Position numbers and translations under genes: made by a program. A model generated the notes under the pieces. The model did not search any database. It was not told the origin of the DNA and saw only the letters and a program-made list of their open reading frames with translations. Shown one piece after another: positions 57,928 to 64,000 of a DNA stretch of 64,000 nucleotides; position 1 is the first letter of the stretch, and each line of letters begins with the position of its first letter. Source of the stretch: Eubacterium sp. CAG:252 (lineage in GTDB: Bacteria > Bacillota > Clostridia > Lachnospirales > Lachnospiraceae); assembly GCA_000436535.1 (NCBI GenBank), contig FR886343.1, positions 20,201-84,200 of the forward strand, given 5' to 3'.

Positions 57928-58428
57928 ATGAATAACGAATTAACACCAGGTGACATAAAGAAGATGGAAGATGAGATAGAATATCGTGTGCATGAAGTAA
58001 GAAAAAAAGCACTCGAAGATGTCAAGGAGGCAAGAGCACAGGGAGATCTGAGTGAGAATTTCGAGTATTATGCAGCAAAGAAGTTCAAGAATCAGAACGA
58101 AAGCCGTATAAGATATCTTCAGAGGATGATAAAGACAGCCACGATTATATCAGAAGAGTCGGCAGATGATGAGGCTGGTGTTAATAACACTATAACAGTA
58201 AAGTATGAAGATGATGGAACCACTGAGAAAATAAAGCTTGTAACAACTGTAAGGGGTGATTCCCTGGAAGGACTTATAAGTATAGAGTCGCCTCTGGGAA
58301 AGGCTATACTTGGCCATAAGGCTGGTGACAGGGTAGAGGTTGTTGTAAACAGCAATGTCAGCTATTTTATAGATATTCTTGCAATAGAGAATACAGATGG
58401 ATCTGACGATGAGATTATGAGTTATTGA
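57928..58428 (+). CDS. greA: Transcription elongation factor GreA
   Basis: GreA of 166 residues: N-terminal coiled coil with RKKALEDVKEARAQGDLSENFEYYAAKKFKNQNESRIRYLQ (the acidic DLSENFEY tip) and a C-terminal FKBP-like domain with ISIESPLGKAILGHKAGDRVEV. It rescues backtracked RNA polymerase. The start is placed at the ATG at 57928, 11 bases after AGGAG and 5 after GAGAG. GTG 57916 overlaps the AGGAG. Confidence 0.93.
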   Translation: MNNELTPGDIKKMEDEIEYRVHEVRKKALEDVKEARAQGDLSENFEYYAAKKFKNQNESRIRYLQRMIKTATIISEESADDEAGVNNTITVKYEDDGTTEKIKLVTTVRGDSLEGLISIESPLGKAILGHKAGDRVEVVVNSNVSYFIDILAIENTDGSDDEIMSY

Positions 58429-58438
58429 AAGGCGGCTT

Positions 58439-60331
58439 ATGGTTTTTAGCAAAGAACAGAAGTCGGCGATACATTTTAAGGACGGACCTGCACTTGTACT
58501 TGCGGGTCCGGGTTCTGGAAAGACTACAGTTATTGTAAACAGAATAATAAGTCTTATAAAGGAACACAGTGTTTCCCCGTCTTCGATATTGGTCATTACA
58601 TTTACAAAGGCGGCTGCAAAGTCTATGCGGCAGCGTTTTCTGTCACTTACGGGTGAGTCTTATGTATCAGTAACATTTGGTACATTCCACGCAGTATTTT
58701 TTTCTATGCTGCGCCATGCTTACAATTATTCAGCAGGTTCAATAATAAAAGCAGATATACAGTACAATTATATAAGAAATGCAGCTATGGGCTTTGAGCT
58801 GGAATATCCCGATGAAAATGAGATGGTAACAGGCATTATATCGGAGATAAGCCGTGTAAAAAGCAACAGGCTGTGTATAGATACATATGAGGCAGTAAGC
58901 TGTCCAGCAGCTACATTCCGTCTTATATATAAGAAATATGAAAATATGCTTATAAGCAGAAGAATGATAGATTATGACGATATGATTATTATGTGTTATG
59001 AGCTGTTATCTAAAAGAGCAGACTATAGAAAGGCGTGGCAGGATAAGTATAAGTATATACTTGTGGATGAATTTCAGGATATTAATAAGGCACAATATGA
59101 TACCATAAAGCTTATAGCAGGAAAGCAGGCTAACCTTTTTGTGGTAGGTGATGATGACCAGAGCATATATGCTTTCAGGGGGTCAAAGCCTGATATTATG
59201 CTTGGACTTTCCACAGAGTACAGAGATATTGTACAGATGTATCTTAATACCAACTACAGGTGCTCATCAGAGATAGTGGCAGGCGCGCGTTCGCTGATAG
59301 AATATAATAAGGTGCGCTTCGCAAAGGATATAAGGTCGTGTGGAATGTGTTCAGGCAGAATTAAAGTGTGCAAAATGGCAGATATAGAAGAGGAGGCGTT
59401 GTATCTGTCAAAGGAAGTAAGGGAGCTTATTGCAGACGGAATTAAGCCGGAGGAAATAGCAGTCATATCACGCACAAATATAATAAGCAACATATATTAT
59501 ACAAGGCTTAACAGCGATGGTGTGGCGTGCAGGACATTAACAGCAGTACATAATATATATGATAGCTGGCTTATGCAGGATATAGCCGCATATATGAGAT
59601 TATCACAGGGGATGTATGATAAGGAAAATGCAGTCAGAATAATTAACAAGCCGTCAAGATATATAAAGAGGGCACTGATTACACAGCCTTTTAACTTTGA
59701 ACACTTAAGAAAATGCTATGACGGCGATGAGGGCCTGATAAAGATTATTAATGATATGCAGTTTGACATAAAAATGCTTTCACATATGTCACCTTATGCA
59801 GCGGTTAACTACATTCTTAAAGGCATAGGTTACGAGGATTATATAAATGAAGAGATAATAAGAAAACGTCTGAATAAAGAAGAGGTCTATGCCAAGCTGA
59901 CAGAGATAAAGACATTGTCCAGAAAATATATGGATATAAAACAGTGGCTTAAATATATAGATGAACAGGCAGAAAAAACGGAGCGGGAAAATAAGAGTGA
60001 CAAAAGACAGGGTAATCAGAAAAACAGTGATGAAAAAGACAGTGCCGGAGCAGTAAATATATACACAATGCACAGCTGCAAAGGACTAGAATTCAAAGCT
60101 GTATTTATAATGGATGTGTGCGAAGGCATAATACCGTACAATAAGGCGGTGCTTGATAATGAGATAGAGGAGGAGAGAAGACTTATGTATGTTGCCATGA
60201 CAAGGGCAAAAGAAAAGCTGTATCTTGTATATCCCATAAAGAGATATGGACACGATACAGCCGCTTCACGTTTTATAAGTGAGATAGATAAAGCTTATAT
60301 AGAAAGCTTTGACTACTCCACGAATTCATAG
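58439..60331 (+). CDS. UvrD/PcrA-like superfamily 1 DNA helicase
   Basis: A 630-residue SF1A helicase: motif I LAGPGSGKTTVIVNRI, motif Ia ILVITFTKAAAKSM, motif II VDEFQDIN, motif III GDDDQSIYAFRG, motif V TMHSCKGLEFKAVFI and motif VI ERRLMYVAMTRAKEKLYLVYP. It is about 100 residues shorter than typical PcrA and lacks the usual C-terminal extension, so it may be a UvrD paralogue rather than the essential PcrA. It starts ten bases after greA, and its stop is six bases from the end of the convergent DUF1292 gene. Confidence 0.93.
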   Translation: MVFSKEQKSAIHFKDGPALVLAGPGSGKTTVIVNRIISLIKEHSVSPSSILVITFTKAAAKSMRQRFLSLTGESYVSVTFGTFHAVFFSMLRHAYNYSAGSIIKADIQYNYIRNAAMGFELEYPDENEMVTGIISEISRVKSNRLCIDTYEAVSCPAATFRLIYKKYENMLISRRMIDYDDMIIMCYELLSKRADYRKAWQDKYKYILVDEFQDINKAQYDTIKLIAGKQANLFVVGDDDQSIYAFRGSKPDIMLGLSTEYRDIVQMYLNTNYRCSSEIVAGARSLIEYNKVRFAKDIRSCGMCSGRIKVCKMADIEEEALYLSKEVRELIADGIKPEEIAVISRTNIISNIYYTRLNSDGVACRTLTAVHNIYDSWLMQDIAAYMRLSQGMYDKENAVRIINKPSRYIKRALITQPFNFEHLRKCYDGDEGLIKIINDMQFDIKMLSHMSPYAAVNYILKGIGYEDYINEEIIRKRLNKEEVYAKLTEIKTLSRKYMDIKQWLKYIDEQAEKTERENKSDKRQGNQKNSDEKDSAGAVNIYTMHSCKGLEFKAVFIMDVCEGIIPYNKAVLDNEIEEERRLMYVAMTRAKEKLYLVYPIKRYGHDTAASRFISEIDKAYIESFDYSTNS

Positions 60332-60337
60332 GTAAGA

Positions 60338-60664
60338 TTAATTTTCAGAGTCTTCCTGCTCATAGAGTTCTTCATATTCCATAGCGTCAAGCTCTTCATC
60401 GAAGGCATCAGAAACAATCTCGTATTCTTCATCTGAGTCAATATTTTCAAGAACTGGCTCATTGTCTGCACTGATAGAATATCTGTAAAGATATACCTCG
60501 CTCTCATCCTCATCAATATCAGCGATAGGAAGAAGTGCTATATAGTTCTTATCACCAGCAGGGAAAGTTCTTATAACAGCACACTCAACCTCTGAACCAT
60601 CATCAAGTGAAAGAGTTACTGTTGAGTATTCTGAATTGTTATTGTAATCTGTATTATCTGACAT
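60338..60664 (-). CDS. DUF1292 family protein
   Basis: A 108-residue acidic protein, the only clear minus-strand gene. It contains the DUF1292 pattern VTLSLDDGSEVECAVIRTFPAGDKNYIALLPIADI followed by EVYLYRYSI and an acidic C-terminus. Function unknown. Its start is at 60664, behind a GGAG box on the minus strand; the frame is open further upstream but not coding. A minus-strand promoter at 60758-60730 supports independent transcription. It converges on the helicase gene with six bases between stops and no visible terminator. Confidence 0.9.
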   Translation of the reverse strand: MSDNTDYNNNSEYSTVTLSLDDGSEVECAVIRTFPAGDKNYIALLPIADIDEDESEVYLYRYSISADNEPVLENIDSDEEYEIVSDAFDEELDAMEYEELYEQEDSEN

Positions 60665-60729
60665 AATTATCTCCAATCTGTTAATATAAAATATGGGCTG
60701 TATTACAGCCGTATAAAACTTTAACATAT

Positions 60730-60758
60730 ATTATAGCGTATATGCAATTTATATTTAA
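60730..60758 (-). promoter_or_regulatory. Promoter of the DUF1292 gene
   Basis: On the minus strand: TTAAAT (60758-60753), 17 bases, TATAAT (60735-60730). Confidence 0.6.
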
Positions 60759-60819
60759 CAAAATAGTGAAAAAACTTAATAAAATAATATAAGTACTTAA
60801 AAAAATACAAAAAACAGTG

Positions 60820-60848
60820 TTGCAAATTAATAAAACAAGGTGTATATT
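60820..60848 (+). promoter_or_regulatory. Sigma-A promoter upstream of the Lrp-family gene
   Basis: TTGCAA (60820-60825), exactly 17 bases, TATATT (60843-60848). Transcripts would begin near 60855 and meet a terminator about 60 bases later. Confidence 0.65.
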
Positions 60849-60872
60849 ACAAATAAATTAATATTCAAAGTC

Positions 60873-60918
60873 AAAGGGGACAATTCTAACTGGTGTAGCT
60901 GGAGTTGTTTCCTTTTTT
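60873..60918 (+). terminator. Terminator in the leader of the Lrp-family gene (attenuator or sRNA end)
   Basis: AAAGGGGACAA (60873-60883) pairs with TTGTTTCCTTT (60905-60915) around a loop containing ACTGGTGTAGCTGGA, followed by TTTTTTGTTTT. The flanks TATTCAAA and TTTTGAATA extend the pairing. It lies between the promoter at 60820 and the gene at 60994. Confidence 0.7.
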
Positions 60919-60993
60919 GTTTTGAATAGTAAAGATTAATAATCATAGGTAAGTATGGTGATTAAAGTACAAAGAAAAGAATGGAGAATAATT

Positions 60994-61458
60994 ATGGATA
61001 AGATTGATAAGAAGCTGATTACATTATTACAGAATAACGCAAGAATGCCACTTAAAGCGCTGGCTGAAAATGTATTTTTATCATCTCCAGCGGTATCGGC
61101 AAGAATAGAAAGGCTTGAAAAGGAAGAGATTATCAAAGGATATGAAGTTAAGATTAACCAGTTAAAGTTAGGATATCATATAACTGCATTTATAAACCTT
61201 GAAGTTGCACCAGTACAGAAGCCGGAGTTTTACCCATTTATAAAGTCATGCCCTAATGTAGTTGAGTGTAACTGCGTAACAGGCAATTATTCTATGCTTT
61301 TAAAGGTTGTGTTCCCAAGCACTATGGAGCTTGATACATTTATAGGACAGCTTCAGAAGTTCGGAAGAACAAGCACACAGATAGTATTCTCGACACCGGT
61401 TGCACCAAGAGGAATAGATGTCAATCAGGAGCTTCCGGGAGAAGAGCCTCAGGATTAA
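60994..61458 (+). CDS. Lrp/AsnC family transcriptional regulator
   Basis: A 154-residue regulator: N-terminal AsnC-type helix-turn-helix (KIDKKLITLLQNNARMPLKALAENVFLSSPAVSARIERLEKEEIIKGYEV) and a C-terminal RAM/AsnC ligand domain (AFINLEVAPVQKPEFYPFIKS...NVVECNCVTGNYSMLLKV). Such proteins sense amino acids. The ATG at 60994 has GGAG eight bases ahead; ATG 60955 does not. It is preceded by a promoter-terminator leader and followed by a terminator, so it is monocistronic. Confidence 0.95.
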   Translation: MDKIDKKLITLLQNNARMPLKALAENVFLSSPAVSARIERLEKEEIIKGYEVKINQLKLGYHITAFINLEVAPVQKPEFYPFIKSCPNVVECNCVTGNYSMLLKVVFPSTMELDTFIGQLQKFGRTSTQIVFSTPVAPRGIDVNQELPGEEPQD

Positions 61459-61538
61459 TATAAATAAGTAATACAATATTGAATGTATTATAATATCTCC
61501 ACGGTATGTTAATAGCTGATATATGTAAAAGATTTGTG

Positions 61539-61577
61539 AAAAGTTACAGTTGTTGTTGATACAACTGTAGCTTTTTT
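61539..61577 (+). terminator. Intrinsic terminator after the Lrp-family gene
   Basis: AAAAGTTACAGTTGT (61539-61553) pairs with ACAACTGTAGCTTTT (61561-61575) with one mismatch near the base, followed by a T-run. Confidence 0.92.
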
Positions 61578-61598
61578 GTTATACTTAACAAGAATGTC

Positions 61599-61641
61599 AG
61601 GATCAAAAGTCTTATCGTACAGATACCAATGACTTTTTGAT
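61599..61641. repeat. Short inverted repeat resembling the ends of the structured repeat
   Basis: CAGGATCAAAAGTC (starting near 61598) and GACTTTTTGAT (61631-61641) form an inverted repeat around 19 bases. The left arm resembles the CCAGGGTCAAAAGGTC end of the element at 44961. It may be an internally deleted derivative, but similarity is short. Confidence 0.35.
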
Positions 61642-61689
61642 TTATGGACACTCGCATCATATCAAGTAAATATCAGGGAAAGAGGAATT

Positions 61690-62622
61690 ATGAATATTAA
61701 TAGCATATTAGATAATATAGGGAAAGTTATAGTTGGAAAAGAGGATGTTACTCAAAAGGTGCTTACAAGCATATTAGCAGGCGGACACGTGCTTTTAGAG
61801 GATGTTCCGGGAACAGGTAAGACTATGCTTGCAAAGTCAGTTGCAAAGAGCATAGATTGTGAATTTAAGAGAATACAGTTTACACCTGACCTGCTGCCTT
61901 CAGATATAACAGGTCTTCATATATATAACCAGAAGAGCGGGGACTTTACATTAAATAAAGGACCTGTATTTGCCAATATTATACTGGCAGATGAGATAAA
62001 CAGGGCAACTCCAAGAACACAGTCTGCACTGTTAGAGTGTATGGAGGAACACCAGGTTACTATAGACGGTGATACGCTTAAGCTTGAGGAACCATTTATC
62101 GTTATTGCAACAGAAAATCCAGTAGAAACAGCAGGAACCTATCCACTGCCGGAGGCACAGCTTGACAGATTTCTTATGAAGCTTGAGATGGGATATCCTG
62201 ATAAGAATGCAGAGGTTGAGATACTTAACCGTTTCTTAAGCGACAATCCTATAACAGAGCTTGGAAGTGTATGTAAGAAGCAGGATATCATAGATATGAA
62301 GAAGCAGGCAAAAGAGGTGTACATACATCCGGCACTTATTGAATATATAGCAGAGCTTGCAGGTGCGACAAGAAAGCTTTCTGACGTTGCGATAGGTATA
62401 AGTCCAAGAGGTTCTATAGCTATGGTTAATGCTGCAAAGGCATATGCATATGTAAAGGGACGTGACTATGTTGTTCCATCAGATATTAAGGAGCTTTCAG
62501 TATGCGTATGGGCACACAGGCTTGTATTTGGAACAGGCATTGTATCAAAGGATGGCAGAGCGCAGGCAGTTAATTCAGCATTTGCACAGGTTGCAGTACC
62601 AACTGAGGAGTGGACTAAGTAG
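61690..62622 (+). CDS. MoxR-family AAA+ ATPase
   Basis: A 310-residue MoxR ATPase: Walker A DVPGTGKTMLAKS (about residues 38-50), Walker B NIILADEINRATPRTQSALLECMEE, and sensor/arginine region ATENPVETAGTYPLPEAQLDRFLMKLE. MoxR proteins act as chaperones for neighbouring DUF58/VWA proteins. An AGAGGA box precedes the ATG. The DUF58 gene begins immediately after its stop, which is the standard pairing. Confidence 0.95.
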   Translation: MNINSILDNIGKVIVGKEDVTQKVLTSILAGGHVLLEDVPGTGKTMLAKSVAKSIDCEFKRIQFTPDLLPSDITGLHIYNQKSGDFTLNKGPVFANIILADEINRATPRTQSALLECMEEHQVTIDGDTLKLEEPFIVIATENPVETAGTYPLPEAQLDRFLMKLEMGYPDKNAEVEILNRFLSDNPITELGSVCKKQDIIDMKKQAKEVYIHPALIEYIAELAGATRKLSDVAIGISPRGSIAMVNAAKAYAYVKGRDYVVPSDIKELSVCVWAHRLVFGTGIVSKDGRAQAVNSAFAQVAVPTEEWTK

Positions 62623-63744
62623 ATGAATATTGTTTTGATGCTTATAGGAGTAGTTGTTGTCTATAAGATTTTATCGGTTGTATACAAGGAAAACTGGGAC
62701 AAAAACTTAAGTTCAGATGTAAGCTTTTCTAATAAGACGGCGACTAAAGGTGATAAGATAGACATAATAGAAACAGTTGTAAATGCAAAGAAGCTTCCAG
62801 TGTTCTGTATGAATGTAAAGTTTGACATAGACCGGAGCTTTATATTCGGGCAGAATGATACGAATTCAATGGTGTCAGATAAGACCTACCGCAATGATGT
62901 ATTTTCACTGTTATCTAACCAGAAGGTCACAAGAAGAATAGCAGTTGAGTGCAGCAGGCGTGGCGTATTCAGGCTGAGTGCGGTTGAAATGGTATTTCCC
63001 GGTGCATTTATGAATGAGATAATGATACACAGAAGCAGGCTGTACAGTGATATAACAGTTTTTCCAAAGCCGGCGGATGTTAAGAGCCTTACAGATGTAA
63101 ACAATATGATTATGGGCGAGCTTGAAAGAAGAAAGTACTTAAGTGAGGATAAGTTTGTGTTTGCAGGGATAAGAGATTACCAGTCTTACGACAGTGTCAG
63201 GGATATCAACTGGAAGGCATACGCAAGGACGGGCAATCTTATGGTTAATCATTATAATGAAACAGTCAGCAGAAATGTATGCCTGCTTCTTAATCTTGAG
63301 AGTGAGGCAGCCTATATGCAGGAGGACGTTGTCGAATATGCCATAAGCATAGCAGCAGGACTGTCACAGCTTCTTATAGCAAGAGGAGTCAATGTGTCAC
63401 TTATATCTAACGGACGTGATATTGATACAAAGCAGAATACAAGGATAGAAGCTGGTTCAGGATTATCACATTTTAACCAGATTAATACCAAGCTTGCAAG
63501 AATAGATATATCGCAGGATATGGAAGAATTTGCACAGCTTATGACATCACTTAATGAAGAGTGTACGATGATGGCATATGCAGGTAGTTCAAGGTCTGAT
63601 ATGATATATGTCATTATATCTGCCAATAAAAACGACAGAATAAGGAAAGCGGCAGGTTCTATAATGAATAACCAGAATAATAAGATATGGATAGTCCCAC
63701 GGGTGAACAGTGGTATAGGCAGTATGTATTATGAAAATGTATGA
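62623..63744 (+). CDS. DUF58 domain protein
   Basis: A 373-residue protein with an N-terminal hydrophobic segment (residues 2-20) and the DUF58 hallmark YQSYDSVRDINWKAYARTGNLMVNHYNE near residue 200, followed by a VWA-like region. It is the typical partner of MoxR in operons with a transglutaminase-like membrane protein. The molecular role is not established. The start directly follows the moxR stop, with GAGGAG twelve bases upstream. Confidence 0.93.
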   Translation: MNIVLMLIGVVVVYKILSVVYKENWDKNLSSDVSFSNKTATKGDKIDIIETVVNAKKLPVFCMNVKFDIDRSFIFGQNDTNSMVSDKTYRNDVFSLLSNQKVTRRIAVECSRRGVFRLSAVEMVFPGAFMNEIMIHRSRLYSDITVFPKPADVKSLTDVNNMIMGELERRKYLSEDKFVFAGIRDYQSYDSVRDINWKAYARTGNLMVNHYNETVSRNVCLLLNLESEAAYMQEDVVEYAISIAAGLSQLLIARGVNVSLISNGRDIDTKQNTRIEAGSGLSHFNQINTKLARIDISQDMEEFAQLMTSLNEECTMMAYAGSSRSDMIYVIISANKNDRIRKAAGSIMNNQNNKIWIVPRVNSGIGSMYYENV

Positions 63745-63784
63745 CAGGCTGGTTGTTCACAGGACTTTATGAAAGGAAAAGAGG

Positions 63785-64000
63785 ATGCAGATAAAACATC
63801 TTAAAAACAGCAGGGTGGTGTTGGAGATACTCATACTCTGTATTGTATATATGTCTATGGCAGCAGGTGTGTATATTGGTTTTGCCGGTAATGCTGCAGC
63901 AGGTGCGTACCGCTGTTTAATAGTTTTAATACCTGTATTAGTTACATATTATTCAAGAAAGCATATCAGAAGTTATCCTCTGTTTATATGTATTAATATT
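63785..64000 (+). CDS. Membrane protein of the MoxR-DUF58 operon, 5' end only
   Basis: An ORF from ATG at 63785 stays open to the window edge (72 codons). It starts with a short basic segment (MQIKHLKNSRVV) followed by at least two hydrophobic helices (LEILILCIVYMSMAAGVYIGF and CLIVLIPVLVTYY). In this operon type the third gene is usually a polytopic transglutaminase-like protein, which would fit. AAAGGA lies about seven bases before the ATG. Only the N-terminus is visible. Confidence 0.7.
   Translation, partial: MQIKHLKNSRVVLEILILCIVYMSMAAGVYIGFAGNAAAGAYRCLIVLIPVLVTYYSRKHIRSYPLFICINI

Overview
This 64 kb window is a bacterial chromosome segment of low GC content (roughly 38% by eye) in which almost every gene lies on the plus strand. 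The gene order and families point to a motile Firmicute of the class Clostridia, family Lachnospiraceae. The clues are a CheC/CheD/FliY-type chemotaxis system, PolC, a YlxR-YlxQ-InfB block, FapA and bactofilin. The AT-rich composition and a pectin-lyase-like gene make a Lachnospira / [Eubacterium] eligens-like organism plausible, but the species cannot be proved from the sequence alone.

Region 1 (1-18.2 kb) is the distal part of a fla/che operon: the tail of motB, fliL, fliM, fliY, cheY, fliO-P-Q-R, flhB, flhA, flhF, flhG, a YcgR-type PilZ protein, cheB, cheA, cheW, cheC, cheD, a small membrane protein and the flagellar sigma factor. It encodes the switch complex, the export gate, flagellar number and placement control, and the sensory kinase with its adaptation enzymes. 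Genes overlap or nearly touch. Region 2 (18.2-21.4 kb) holds fapA and three accessory proteins in the place where Bacillus subtilis carries swrB.

Region 3 (21.4-51.8 kb) is the classic translation and envelope block: rpsB, tsf, [chemoreceptor, bactofilin], pyrH, frr, uppS, cdsA, dxr, rseP, ispG, polC, [small membrane exporter, tRNA-Glu], rimP, nusA, ylxR, ylxQ, infB, rbfA, nrnA, truB, ribF, rpsO, pnp and a HIT protein. The order closely follows that of B. subtilis, with local insertions shown in brackets. Leaders of rpsB, rpsO and pnp carry foldable RNA that looks autoregulatory.

Region 4 (51.9-64 kb) is more accessory: an EAL phosphodiesterase with a degenerate GGDEF domain, yebC, a second PilZ protein, a YvyF-like zinc-ribbon protein, a PL11-like rhamnogalacturonan lyase, greA, a UvrD-type helicase, a DUF1292 protein (the only clear minus-strand gene), an Lrp/AsnC regulator, and the start of a MoxR-DUF58-membrane-protein operon. 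The two PilZ proteins and the EAL enzyme link c-di-GMP to the flagellar machinery of region 1.

The least explained DNA is intergenic. It includes a 262-nt multi-hairpin element closed by a perfect 19-bp stem (38799-39060), with a promoter-like sequence just outside it on the minus strand. It also includes two copies of a structured repeat of up to about 190 bp with shared terminal inverted repeats (after polC and after infB), and a possible mini-derivative near 61.6 kb. Inside infB there is a 102-bp minisatellite of four perfect-length units.
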